From: Bradysia coprophila
Lineage: Eukaryota; Arthropoda; Insecta; Diptera; Sciaridae
Assembly: GCF_014529535.1 (NCBI RefSeq)
Contig: NC_050735.1
Coordinates: forward strand, 1,922,001-1,986,000
DNA length: 64,000 nt
Reading direction: 5' to 3'
In this document: positions 22,686 through 32,870 of the stretch, in pieces
How positions within the stretch are numbered: position 1 is the first letter of the stretch
How the letters are laid out: every line of letters starts with the position of its first letter
Position numbers and translations under genes: made by a program
Notes under the pieces: generated by a model
What the model was told of the DNA's origin: nothing
What the model saw: only the letters and a program-made list of their open reading frames with translations
Databases searched by the model: none

Positions 22686-23125
22686 TTTTTCATGCTTCGG
22701 GGCCGAAAATGAGGGCTATTTTTCGAATTTTCTCGGGTTTCCGGCCCTCTGCATGAAAACTTACATGTGCACCTGTTTGGGACGGTTTATTTAAGGCACT
22801 TTCGCTTGTAAGCCTCACTTCGTTCGGCCTACAATCCGCGAAATTGCCTAAAATCAATCGTCCAAAACAGGTACACAAACAACCATTCATGCCTTGAGCA
22901 TAAATTACGGAATTTTTCTCGTAATTTAGGCCCTCAGCATGAAAAGTTGTATACGCATCTGTTGTGGACGGCTTATTTTAGGCACTTTCGCTTGTCCGCT
23001 TGTCGCTTGTACAACCCGCGAAATTGCTTAAAATATACCGTCCACAACAGATACGTATACAACTTTTTATGCTGAGGGTCTAAATTACGAGAAAAATTCC
23101 GTAATTTATGCTCAAGGCATGAAAA
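22686..23125. mobile_element. Two adjoining foldback elements (TTTTCATGCTTC family)
   Basis: The first unit starts TTTTCATGCTTCGGGGCCGA and folds between about 22745 and 22892: CCTGTTTGGGACGGTTTATT pairs with its complement near 22850. The second unit (22889-23122) is a nearly perfect foldback from CATGCCTTGAGCATAAATTA to its complement, with GTATACGCATCTGTTGTGGA stems. Both share the inner segment TTAGGCACTTTCGCTTGT, so they are related copies. Related fragments occur at 29033-29165 and 51655-51695. Confidence 0.75.
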
Positions 23126-23500
23126 TGATCCGGACGCACTTTTAGAATAAATAGAAAATTGACTTGTCCATGTGTATGCATTCACAATGGTCGCCATTTT
23201 CGACGGGGCATTATTGTTGGGAATTATTGTTATTGTTGGACATTATCGTTTTTGTCCAAAAAAGCTGGCGTCCTCTAATAGTTATTCCGTAATTTATGCC
23301 CAAGGCATAAACAATTATGTGATCACCTCGGGAAGAAATAGGAAATTCCAACTCGAGCTTTTGCTCTTGTTGTAATTTTCTATTTTCTCCCCTTGGTAAA
23401 CAAATAACTATCGTTTCACTTGAAATAAATCGAAATAATTTATTGATAACGACGGCGCATTGAGCGCTGGCTAATGTTCTCTAACTCAATAATTGTTCTC
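23126..23500. repeat. Diverged fragment of the 54.6-55.6 kb foldback family
   Basis: CCATGTGTATGCATTCACAA at about 23170 followed by a GGGCATTA-containing segment, and GCTGGCTAATGTTCTCTAA at about 23470, match in order the right arm of the foldback at 54618-55591. The sequence between has diverged or been inserted into. A segment related to the preceding family (ATTCCGTAATTTATGCCCAA) lies at about 23283. Confidence 0.55.
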
Positions 23501-23935
23501 TAATACAGAAGGTAATGGTACCGGTTACGAGTCTCCTTTATTCTAGCCACGAGGCACTATTTTATCTCGCTCACTCATACACTTGCATCACTCGAACTTC
23601 TTTTTCAATGCTCGAAACTGGAAGAGGTGTCGTAACCCTAGCAGACTGCATGCTGATACTATTGAAGTAAAAGATTTGGTACATCAAAGTCTTGCATGTA
23701 CTTTGAACAATAGACGGAGTAGAAGGAACATCTATGTGTCGCAAATTGTTGTGTTTGAAAGCACAGCCTTTACTATTTCCCTTAACCGACTCATAATGAC
23801 TCATAAGCAATTGAAAGGGAATGCAATTGACTTAGCGATCGGAACTCGTATACTGTCCCTCTTTTAATTTTTAACTGTTGTGTGAGTACACCTTCTAATT
23901 ATACTTACCTAAAATTGTATAAAAACACTTTTAGT
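23501..23935. other. Spacer, nothing recognised
   Basis: Mutually antisense open frames (23571-23810 - and 23583-23867 +) have no family resemblance. No gene is supported. Confidence 0.35.
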
Positions 23936-24058
23936 CAAGGCCTATTTTTGGGAAAATACTTTTCCACATTTTCCTTATCTTTCACAAAAAATTTTTTTTG
24001 GAAAATTCTGAAAAGTGGGGGAAAATCTAAGAAAATATTTTCCCAAAAATAGTCTCTG
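23936..24058. mobile_element. 123-bp MITE with CAAGGCCTATTTTTGGG ends
   Basis: The left end CAAGGCCTATTTTTGGG and the right end (complement CAGAGACTATTTTTGGG) match the termini of the 9980-10982 element. The flanks CTTTTAGT and CTTTAAGT differ at one position, consistent with an 8-bp target-site duplication, as made by hAT-type transposases. The interior is a diverged inverted repeat (GGAAAATACTTTTCC...; TGGGGGAAAATCTAAG). Confidence 0.7.
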
Positions 24059-24429
24059 CTTTAAGTTCTTATTATTTCATGAAAAGAGTTCTTCATTCCA
24101 CGTCATCTACATCATAATATATCAAGATCAGCAGAAGACAACTGGCATTCATTAGGACCAAATATTTTTACGATACACTTGGAGACGCCACTGGTGTTTT
24201 TTTTTCTCATATATTATGACAACCAGTGGAATGAATGTCTTAAAGTATGTTCCGACAGGTCCCAACATTCATATCCGTTCCAACACTTGTTGATATTTAC
24301 ATTTTTTGTTTGTTGTTCGTTTGCTTTTTTGATCTAATACCGTCGCGGTAACGTTATCTGTGATAAAAATGACATAAACGTTCGAAATGTAATTTTGTTA
24401 ACGGAAAAGAATTAACGAGAACTGAAGCA
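24059..24429. other. 5' flank of the GT31 gene
   Basis: About 370 bases with no repeat recognised. They must hold the promoter and 5' UTR of the galactosyltransferase. A T-run lies at 24198-24208. Confidence 0.3.
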
Positions 24430-25642
24430 ATGCCGCGAATACTCTTTAAATTTAAATTCATTTTCGTTGCAACTCTCGCATTGCTGACCTTAATTTTGAT
24501 TTATTTATTATTTTCTGAAAATTTCAACAATTATGACGAATTTGTTGTTGTCAGAGCAATAGAACCGTACGACGACGATGAAATTTCTCCGTCCAATTTG
24601 GTAAATTTCACAAACTTTCAATACAAAATCAAACCAGATTCATTGTGCAATAATTTCGAAGATGAACTACTTGGTGAGACGTGCTGCACGATTTCTCAAA
24701 TCAAATTTTTGTGCTAAAAAAATGTAAATTTGTGTCGCACCTCTAGGTATTATTATCGTAACATCTTATGTTGGTCATGACGAAGTGAGGTCAGCTCATC
24801 GACAAGCACTGACCCAGCAGAAACTACGCTCAATGGGACTGTTGCGTGTCTTTCTCCTAGCCGACATTCCGCCAACCGAAACGTTTATCGAACAAAAATC
24901 CATCTACGACGAAAGCGATCGTTTCGAGGACATTGTGCAGGGAAATTTTGTCGAAGCATACCGGAATCTCACTTACAAACATGTAATGGGATTACGTTGG
25001 GCTGCGTCTGAATGCTCGGTAGCAAAGTATATTATCAAAGTCGACGATGACACAGTGTTCGATGTGTTCTATCTGCAGACTTATTTGGAGAATTTAGAAT
25101 CGACACTGGACTATGCCAACGAACACATACTGGCCGGTTATATTTTGGATGGTAAAAAACCGATACGACTACAAGCGAGCAAATGGTACGTTACGGTGCA
25201 AGAGTTTGGTGATAACATTTATCCGGACTATCTGTCCGGATGGTTATACATAACAAATCCTCGCACAGCCCGGGCACTTGTTGCCGAATCTCAAATTCAA
25301 CCCTATTTCTGGATCGACGACACATGGGTTACAGGCGTGCTTCGCGATAAACGAAATATTCCGTTGACCCGGTTAAACAATTGGTTTTCGGCCAATTCCC
25401 AGTTTTTGGATTGTTGTGTTGCCGATGCGCGGAAGTACTCTTTCAGATGCGATTATCATGTAGGGCCCAACGGTGGCGATGTTAAATTGATAACGGCTTT
25501 TGTGGATGCGATGGAAAAGTGCTACGAAAATGATTGTGTTGAACGGACACCGACTCAATCGGTTAAGCAAACGTGCGTCGGACAAGTGAAGAACATAATT
25601 GGACAGCATGGTGAAGCGGTGGTCAAATCGATTAAATTGTGA
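24430..25642 (+). CDS. Golgi beta-1,3-galactosyltransferase (GT31)
   Basis: Two exons, 24430-24673 and 24747-25642 (phase-1 intron), encode about 379 residues. It is a type II membrane protein: a short basic cytosolic tail (MPRILFKFK) precedes one membrane anchor (about residues 10-29) and a luminal catalytic domain. GT31 motifs in order are SAHRQAL (a variant of R..R.TW), VQGNFVEAYRNLTYKHVMGL, the metal/UDP-sugar binding KVDDDTVFDV, YPDYLSGWLYI (donor-site Y-P-x-Y-x-x-G) and WIDDTWVTGVL (the E/D-D-v-x-x-G motif). Several Cys sit in the C-terminal extension. Such enzymes add Gal, GlcNAc or GalNAc in beta-1,3 linkage to glycoproteins or glycolipids in the Golgi. The exact sugar and acceptor cannot be inferred. 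It resembles the fly beta-1,3-galactosyltransferase expansion more than brainiac. The gene is convergent with the acid phosphatase 147 bases downstream. Confidence 0.9.
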
Positions 25643-25677
25643 TCTTTTACTTAACTAATGAAACTTAGCCATACTTC

Positions 25678-25740
25678 GTTTATTTAATCAAAAATGTTTC
25701 TATCACATCGTTCTGATAAGAGTAAAATTTTCTAATAAAA
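25678..25740. terminator. Crossing poly(A) signals of GT31 (+) and acid phosphatase (-)
   Basis: AATAAAA near 25734 serves the plus-strand gene. TTTATT near 25679 (AATAAA on minus) serves the minus-strand gene. The signals lie past one another, so the 3' UTRs are expected to overlap by tens of bases. Confidence 0.5.
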
Positions 25741-25788
25741 TCCGAGAGAAACGAACATTTTACGCACCCCCATTCTTTGGTAACTTTT

Positions 25789-27692
25789 TTAAGCTTTGGT
25801 GTATTCTCCATGGGAATCTTTAATGATCCAAAAAGAATCGATTACCTCTCCGTCTTTATCCACAGAAATTTGCTCGAAATACAAATGGGTTGTGTTGAAG
25901 GCCTTCATTCTAGTGTAACCATAGTCCTAAAAGTAATGTCAATCAGTCAATCAATAGAACGATCAAAGGGGTAGTCCATTTTCTTAGTATTTTACGAGAC
26001 GAGAGTAGAGAAATGACATCCAGGGAGTTAAACGTATCTCATACAAATTAACCCAAGACAACGATCAATTTACCTGACTGTGAAAAGCGCTCCATTCCGG
26101 AATTTTCCCAATAAAAGGTTCTCGACCTTCTTTGCAACCAGCAGATCCTGTGACCAGGTGAACAGGCGCACCAGGATTTGTGTACGGAGCTTCATGCGAT
26201 CCATTATAAACCTCAAAAGAAATTTTCAATCAATGATCGAGAATCGGGAAGATGTAAAGCTCAAACATACTTTGTAGTCATAAATCGGCCATAAACGCTC
26301 ATAGGAATGCTCGTGTGCCCATATCTCCACATCAACTCCGTACTTGTAGAAAAGTTCTATTCGCAAAATTTAAATCTGATTTCTTTCCGAGTAACTAAAT
26401 TCACATTCCATACCTTCAAGACCGAAGAAATGAGTAAACGGTAGCCCGACTCGAATCAACGTTTCACTGTGAGTACAGTCATTGTCGTTGTCATTACTAC
26501 AATACATCGGTCGATGACCGAATGTGATAATCCATGGTCGTACTTTTCTGGTGAACAATGGACAGTCGGATTCAATTATGTTAAAGTGTAAATATTGATG
26601 AACAGACAAACCTGTTTTCCGGCTTTGTCGCCTCAATTAAATCTTTCTCGAGCCATTCGTATTGGTTAACCAATGGTTTCAGTCCGTAATTCATGAAGTA
26701 ATACAATTCCGTTGAAATGCCAATGAAATGGACCGGCCCCATATTAAACGAATACATTAAACTGTCCGTGTTTCCGGGCATGTTGAAACGTGCTCGGTAG
26801 TTGGAAAAGTTACTGGATGAGGAAAAAGACAATCGTTATTTTCTGAACGTCTTAAATGACCTCTTGCCCCCTTACTATTTTTCCTCATGATTTCCAGCAC
26901 AGACCATATACGGTGCATAAGCGGCTAAACTTTCAATTTGTCGCATAAACTGATCACCAACGAGTGCATTTTCCGAATTCATGTCGTACGCGAAGTCACC
27001 AACATGTATTATGGCGTCGTACATTCTGTTCCATTAGATTAGGAAATTACGCTTTAGCTAGACGAAATAGCCTGGGTGGAACAAAAAGAATAATTTTACT
27101 CACCGACGTTGAGTATCTTCTTGCAACCTAGCCAACGATTGAGCATTTTCGTTACCCATATCGCCGAATATAGCAACATGAATGGGTGCGGTTGTTTCGT
27201 CGGATGTTGTCACAAACCAGAATTCAGGGGACCAGCCCAATCTGCTGCCACAATGATACACGTACTTTGAATCTGGCGACAAATTGCTCAACGTAACCTG
27301 CGGATGGAATATCGATTTTGTTTTGAAATACCGCACCGAGTAGGACCGACAATGTCTTACCCTATGAATATACTGTGAATGTTTCGCCTCGCCACCGTCA
27401 ACAAATTGTACGGATTCACCCGTAGCAGTTAAGGCGTAACCATTAATTCCGAATTCGACAATTGATTCCTTTGAATCATCCATGGTTGACCATGTAACGA
27501 CAATTTCGCTGACATTGTCTGAATAATAATTACGGAAATAAAATTCTCGATGCAATCAAATCGGTGGTATTTTATCACTTTACCTCCGAAGGCGATATGA
27601 ACTTGCTGCGGTTGGTAGTCGAAAACTTTACCATCAATCGTTCCATAACCAGAAAATGTTAGGAACGCAAAAATGACTAATTTAATTAACAT
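25789..27692 (-). CDS. Purple acid phosphatase (acid phosphatase type 7-like)
   Basis: Nine exons, in transcript order: 27584-27692, 27361-27518, 27104-27297, 26876-27025, 26612-26812, 26414-26547, 26271-26356, 26074-26211 and 25789-25926. All phases agree, giving about 435 residues, normal for this family. A signal peptide spans residues 1-17 ([17 protein letters not shown]). An N-terminal fibronectin-like domain follows ([27 protein letters not shown]). The metallophosphatase core carries the metal-ligand blocks [33 protein letters not shown] and [12 protein letters not shown]. The last is GHxHxYER in most homologues, with Ala instead of Gly here. The enzyme is a secreted or lysosomal Fe/metal-dependent phosphomonoesterase. 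The C-terminus (SGGCKEG-like [11 protein letters not shown], then DYGYTRM) is also typical. The gene is convergent with GT31. Start was chosen for the signal peptide. Confidence 0.93.
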
Positions 27693-28018
27693 GTCGCAGA
27701 ATATTTGTTTTTCACAGTTTACGCCTTCAAATGCAGATCGACAAAGGAATGACGTTCAACTGAATTAAAGTGGCAACAATTTATGAATAATTTTAATGCC
27801 ACGGAGATTTGTTTTGATGTTTTTATCAGTTTTTTTTTGTTTGTAATGTTTGTTTATATTCAGTCGTCTATCTACCGTCAAAATGATTTTCATAAAGAAA
27901 CAGATGGCGCTGCCATGGAACTAAAGAGTGGGACATAATGTCTAATCAGTTTGAAAATTTGGAGGGACGGGACACTTAGAGAGATTCTCTTGAAGATCTA
28001 CCTACAGAGAGGATCGGA
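27693..28018. other. 5' flank of the acid phosphatase
   Basis: Promoter-side region without recognised repeat or gene, apart from a T-run near 27830. Confidence 0.3.
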
Positions 28019-28310
28019 CGAAATTTCCAGCGGACTTTTTATGTGTGTCTAGATAGGTATTGGTCCTTAGCAACCAAAAACATTTTTTTTTGAAAATTCT
28101 TCGACGCTTGTGTGCGTAGTGAGACGTGGTCGAAAAAAACCCGAAAACATGCACTTTTCTTATGGCGTCGCATCCGCCTACAGGAAACGTACGAAGTCGT
28201 GTGAGATGTCATTTGAAAGGTAATTGCATGTTCTTCCGGGGCAAACAGCGTCTTGTTGCGTTTGAAATTCATTTAAACTGAGTTTTGAGCGCTTCAAAAT
28301 AGGGGTAAAA
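28019..28310. repeat. Diverged copy of the interior of the 10-kb foldback family
   Basis: TTTCCAGCGGACTTTTTATG and GTGTGTCTAGATAGGTATT match 10090-10130 (TTTTCCAGTGGACTTTTTTA; TGTGTCTAGAAAGGTATTCG). Further on, CCCGAAAACATGCACTTTTC and GTGTGAGATGTCATTTGAAA match the left arm at about 10200-10280 in the same order. Terminal CAGGGC motifs are not visible, so this is an internal fragment. Confidence 0.7.
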
Positions 28311-29032
28311 ATGCGACTATTTCGGCGAACTTCTAATGGTTGCCCTGTAGCGGAAAAGCCTGCATCTTTGAAGTGTCCACGGTTTCGATAACAACGAACC
28401 AAAACCAATACAAAAGACTGTTCAACATTTGCGCAAAACTTGCATTTTTTGCCCCATACAGTATGTATTGGTAACGATAGATCAATAGACAATTTCGATG
28501 GGTACGATGATCTTGGTAATTCCCTTGACTGAAAATCAGGGTCAAAAATGTTCACTATGATTGAAATAGTTATTTGAATGACAAGGAAGCGAAAGTAAAA
28601 AAAAATCAACCGTGTGCGAGAAGGCAAGCATGAATTGTCCATCCCTTGATAGCACGACAACTTGAGTAATTCTGAACGGATTTCAGGGAGGAAATATTAC
28701 TAAAACATATCAACTGTCGATATTGTACTAACGATACCTGCTGCGCCCCAAACTGTCCCATTACCTTATATTTTTTTTTTTTTATGAAGCGGCTGCTGTG
28801 GAACCACAGGCGTCATTAAGACCAACAGATGCGAGTTTCGTGCTCGGGGCACCGAAATCTTGGATACTTATTAATGGATTGTTCCCAAGGAGAGTCTAAT
28901 TTCTGATTAGAGGGTTGGTCTAATCTAGTCGTACGTCATTGTTTATCGCATCTTATTATTTACACATAATTCCACTTCAAGACCTTACTTATCTTGACAC
29001 GGATGTTGTTTCCACATAAGAAACATAGTCAT
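28311..29032. other. Spacer with an unidentified repeat-like segment
   Basis: No gene. The stretch 28770-28940, beginning with a T-run and GAAGCGGCTGCTGTGGAACC, is more GC-rich than its surroundings and looks like a transposon 3' fragment, but I cannot name the family. The minus-strand frame at 28178-28660 overlaps repeat sequence and is not credible. Confidence 0.35.
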
Positions 29033-29165
29033 TTTCATGCTTCAGGGCCGAAAATGAGGGCAATATTGGATTTTTTCTCAGCCCTTTGTATGTAAGATAA
29101 CATCTTGGACGATTGTTCGGACACTTCGTTCGGACAACTACTCGCGGAAATTGCCCTAAATCGAT
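29033..29165. repeat. Fragment of the TTTTCATGCTTC foldback family
   Basis: TTTTCATGCTTCAGGGCCGA and AAATGAGGGCAATATT match the start of the element at 22688 (GGGGCCGAAAATGAGGGC). GGACACTTCGTTCGGAC and CGCGGAAATTGCCCTAAATC match its interior. The right half is missing. Confidence 0.65.
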
Positions 29166-29539
29166 AATTATATTTAGGGAAGTAAAGCTTAGTTTCAATG
29201 TTTGTCTAATATAATTGTGGATAGGCCCGTAATCACTTTCATATTATGCAACTGTTGATTTCTCTTTCGATTTTTGCTGACAACCATGCTAAGGACGTTG
29301 AAAGCAATGCTAGGATGTGCAGAAGTACACTTTTCTGCCCTATAACATGCAAAAGTATTGTTTCTAGAAATGTACAACGCGGGTCGTATAATGATAGCGC
29401 CAACATCTTTATCAGTAATGTAAATGAGACGACGTTTTCTTCTAGATTACAATTTTTCTACGTTTTAGTTTATTGTCAGTAACCAGCAAAGACAGTCGCA
29501 CATTTTAAACGCTCAAAATATTTAATCGAACGCAACAAA

Positions 29540-30987
29540 ATGTCAACCGGATGCTGTAATAAGACCGTACCGTCCAATAACGAAGACATCAAAGATGCTG
29601 TGCGTAAAGCATACGCGGATGTAGCCGTTAAAAATTCGGCTGGTGAAGTAGCAGGAAATCCTTTAAGTTGTTGCGGTGCTCCGAAAGAAACGGACGTCAA
29701 CTACTCAAAAACGTTAGGCTATTCCGAAGAAGAGATCGGAAGCATTTTAGATGGTGCTAATATGGGACTGGGATGTGGAAATCCGACAGCAATTGCGGCG
29801 CTTAAGTCAGGTGAAACGGTGGTAGATTTGGGGAGTGGCGGCGGATTCGATTGCTTTCTGGCTGCGAGAAAGGTTGGAGCGTCTGGTAAGCGTAATACAA
29901 ATAGTCCAAACGCGTTATGGCTCCGTACGCAATCCACTTTTGCAATGCTGTACATTTGTAACTCGATTTTTCTGATGAACTTTCTTTCGAAGAAACCAAC
30001 CCGTAAATTCGTCCAACAACCTGCAGGTCAAAGGCAACTGGGCTTTTATTGCAAACACTCAAGAAATCAACCAGTTAATTCGTCCCAACTTGGTTTTTCT
30101 TCCGAACTCTTAAGACATCCATCGGTATATCCAACCGACAACCCACATTGATCAAGGGCAACTTGGGTATCTTTCAAACTTTTAGTAAATCAACCAACTT
30201 CGACCAACTACCTAAACGTTAATGTTGGTTTTTCTGACAAAATCCTAAAAAATCAACCGATAACTTAGACCAACCACCTAGAGACCGTGATCAAATTTGG
30301 TTTCCTAGACACTCGTAGAAAAATCAACCCGTAAATTCGACCGACAACCTCCAGGTCAAGATCCACCTCGTCTTTTCGTACAAATTCACCAACCGGTGTA
30401 TTCAACCAACGAACTTTGTGACAAAAAATGTTCCACATTGCAGGTAGAGTCATCGGAGTAGATATGACACCCGAAATGATCAACAAATCGAGAAAGAACG
30501 CGATGAAAAACGGTCTCGATAAGATTGCAGAGTTTCGACTCGGCGAAATCGAGTACCTACCTGTAGCTGATGGAATTGTCGACGTAATCATATCGAATTG
30601 TGTGCTAAATCTTTCGACGAATAAAAATCAGGTAACTGAAAAGTAGTAGGCAAGATGATGAATGAAGACTTAAAGACCGTTGCACATTAACAGGTGTATC
30701 GAGAATCATTCCGAGCACTCAAAAGCGGTGGACGATTGGCCATTTCGGATGTGGTAGCAACAACGGAAATGCCAGAAGCGATCCGAAAAGATTTGGAACT
30801 GTACAACAATTGTATGGCTGGTGCAACACCAATCAAAGATTTGAAGGAAGGTCTAACCGCTGCGGGTTTCGTTGATATTCGAGTTATAGTGAATGAGCAG
30901 AGTCGTCAGTTCATTGAGAAATGGTCGTACGATAAAGGAGCTGAAAACTATGTCGCGTCTGCGAGCATTGAGGCGAGAAAACCGTAG
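29540..30987 (+). CDS. arsM: Arsenite S-adenosylmethionine methyltransferase (ArsM/AS3MT family)
   Basis: Three exons, 29540-29885, 30444-30631 and 30694-30987 (phases 1 and 0), encode 275 residues. The protein converts As(III) to methylated arsenicals using SAM. The Rossmann-fold methyltransferase core is obvious: ETVVDLGSGGGFDCFLAARK (motif I), GVDMTPEMI (motif II), FRLGEIEYLPVADGIVDVII and SGGRLAISDVVAT. The arsenic-binding cysteines sit in expected contexts: ISNCVLNLS, LYNNCMAGA, and an N-terminal pair (LSCCGAPK). YSEEEIGSILDGANMGLGCG is the ArsM lead-in. Length and motif wording resemble bacterial ArsM more than the longer (about 370-residue) vertebrate AS3MT, which has an extra C-terminal domain. 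Drosophila is known to lack this gene, so lateral acquisition is plausible. GT-AG introns and insect flanking genes show that it now sits in the host genome. Confidence 0.93.
29960..30430. repeat. Degenerate minisatellite inside the arsM first intron
   Basis: The intron (29886-30443) carries about six loose copies of a unit built on AAATCAACCNNTAATTCGNC, followed by CAACAACCTNNAGGTCAA and CTTGGTTTTTCT. Copies start near 29985, 30060, 30130, 30185, 30248 and 30320, a spacing of roughly 55-75 bases. They have drifted considerably from one another. Confidence 0.65.
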
Positions 30988-31575
30988 ACATGTGTTCTGA
31001 ATTTTGCGTAAATAAATTGTGATTTGAATAGCTGTACGATCTTTGCAATTGTTAGGTTGATTCGAACTGCCTTCTAACTCATTCTTTGAGGACATTCCAT
31101 GACCTTGACTTTTAATGAACATTTAAGGCATCGCGAATTTTGAGCCCCAAGGGCCTAAGGTGAAAGGTATTGATATTCGTCAGAGCCGTCTAGCGATTAT
31201 ACTTCGTGGAATCATTACATTTAGCTTAGCTCATTGCTTCTCTCAAAAATCGTTGACTCACCTAATCATCACTGATTCTCACTTCGCGCTTTTACATTCC
31301 ATGCTTCCGCAACAGCTTCGATTCATCAGAATTAACAGTCCGTAAGGAATAGACAATTTTTGCAGTCACGTCAACATTTTATTCGTAAATTACTTCATAG
31401 AAATAATTTTAGTAAAAAAAATATTTGGAAACAATACTGACCACCGTCAAGGTGGAATTTTTTGCAGTCAGTACTGTGCATACTGTCTCTCTGAAAATGG
31501 AAAAGGGAAATCGATAAGTCAAATGCTTCGAAATTTTTAAGGTGTTTTTTGCACCGCCTTACCTCGATAAAATGT
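30988..31575. other. Shared 3' region of arsM and RpLP2
   Basis: AATAAATTG about 23 bases after the arsM stop is a likely poly(A) signal. On the other strand TTTATT near 31377 (AATAAA) may serve RpLP2. The frame at 31160-31345 has no support. Confidence 0.45.
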
Positions 31576-32095
31576 TTATTCGAATAGACCGAAACCCATG
31601 TCGTCGTCTTCCGATTCAGATTCCTCCTTCTTTTCTTCTTCTGAAAATGTGAGAAAAAACCGGTCAGTACACTCATCGACAAACATAAAAATATTCGATT
31701 TTCGGCTTAATTCATTCAGCTTAGTTTTCCGAATCACATAGGATCATGCGAAAGATGGTTGTAAAATGTGTTCATCACAGAATGTTCGGATTTTACGGTG
31801 ATTTTTCATTCGATCGAAACTTACTTTTGTCGGCCTTCTTTTCCTCAGCGGCAGCAACTGGTGCAGCAGCGGTTGCAGCAACAGCACCACCTCCGACTGG
31901 CATGGCGGACAATTTCTCGCGACCTTCCTTGATGAGTTCGTCGATACTCTTGCCTTTGAGCTGAGCAACGACTTGCGAAAGACGGGCTGAATCAACTTCA
32001 ATTCCGACAGAGCTGAGAATCTTTTCGATATCACCGGCAGCTGGAGATTCCTTGCCACCAAGGACAGCTAACAAGTATGCAGCAACGTAACGCAT
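31576..32095 (-). CDS. RpLP2: 60S acidic ribosomal protein P2
   Basis: Coding exons 31825-32095 and 31576-31640 (phase-1 intron) give 111 residues. MRYVAAYLLAVLGGKESPAA is the canonical P2 N-terminus. The helical dimerisation domain ends near KLSAMPVGGG, an Ala-rich hinge follows (AVAATAAAPVAAA), and the acidic tail finishes EEKKEESESEDDDMGFGLFE in the form shared by all stalk proteins, which recruits translation GTPases. P2 pairs with P1 on uL10 to form the lateral stalk of the large ribosomal subunit. A splice acceptor ends one base before the ATG (32097). An upstream noncoding exon ending at 32484 with a GTAAGT donor is likely, and the promoter would lie just above it. The frame extends six codons (MSLFRM) above the ATG only by reading into that intron. 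Confidence 0.96.
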
Positions 32096-32483
32096 TCTGA
32101 ATAGAGACAAAGAAAAAAAACAACGTGAAACAATTGCTCATAACCTCACATTTTTCTCAGAAGAAATTGTCAAAAATTTGCGTCATCAGATATTTATGGT
32201 TTGTCACACACTTATTTACAATGTAACGGAGCTCCACTAAGGGGTCCTTCAGATATAAAATAAGTTGATCATCATGTGAACAGAAAACAGCATTTCATTG
32301 TTTTTGGCATTTCGGCTCCAATATCAACATAAGTATTTACGCGGTCATGTCGATACAATCACATCATCTTAAAATCAATAAAAATCGAAAACATCCGGAC
32401 GTTTTTCTACTTCTGCACGCCTTAATTATGAAGCTGCTCCATTTCTTTACAATAAAATGTGATTTTTAGACAGAATTACTTAC
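32096..32483 (-). other. RpLP2: 5' intron of RpLP2
   Basis: A 387-base sequence between the putative noncoding exon and the ATG-bearing exon. AT-rich, no repeat recognised. Depends on the noncoding exon call being right. Confidence 0.4.
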
Positions 32484-32525
32484 ATTTAAGACCGTTTAGG
32501 GCACGAAACGTTTTGAGATGCAAAA
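32484..32525 (-). other. RpLP2: Probable noncoding first exon of RpLP2
   Basis: On the minus strand, a short stretch ending AAACGGTCTTAAAT is followed by a strong GTAAGT donor. The intron from 32483 to 32097 would then join directly to the base before the P2 ATG. Ribosomal protein genes typically carry such a short 5' exon. The transcription start was not resolved, and a pyrimidine tract lies in the region. Confidence 0.45.
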
Positions 32526-32725
32526 AAATACGACTTGACGCCTTCAATAGCAGTAGACGAAGAGGTTGATGTCAATGTTTCGTTTGACAAAATCAAGTTC
32601 GGTGGAGTGTGTATGTGTGTGTTTAGTAAAAATGAATGAGTTTAGTAACTTTCTCGTTCATTCTCTCAGTTGAAACGCGATCATCGCTGGAGTTTTACCA
32701 CCTTTTCTGTTTCTGTTGGACATAA

Positions 32726-32870
32726 AAGGTTTGTTCCAAGTAACTGTAAACACGAATTTTCACTGGCCGAACGAAAACGATTTCATTATCCACACAGATC
32801 GGTTTTCGTATAAATGTTAATAAAATTTGACAGTAATTTGACAATTTGCCTGGCATTGGAACAGACCTAT
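32726..32870. mobile_element. MITE with AGGTTTGTTCCAA / TTGGAACAGACCT ends
   Basis: The left end AGGTTTGTTCCAAGTAACTG and the right end CATTGGAACAGACCTATT are inverted over about 13 bp. Inside, GTAAACACGAATTTTCACTG is shared with the 56573-56757 copy (complement of CGTGTTTACAGTTACTTGG). An isolated end with the same sequence (CCTTGGAACAGACCTATATA) lies at about 33280. No coding capacity. Confidence 0.65.

Noticed and set aside
28178-28660. 160-codon minus-strand frame
   Set aside because: Its C-terminal part lies in the foldback-derived repeat at 28019-28310, the composition is not protein-like and no family is recognised.
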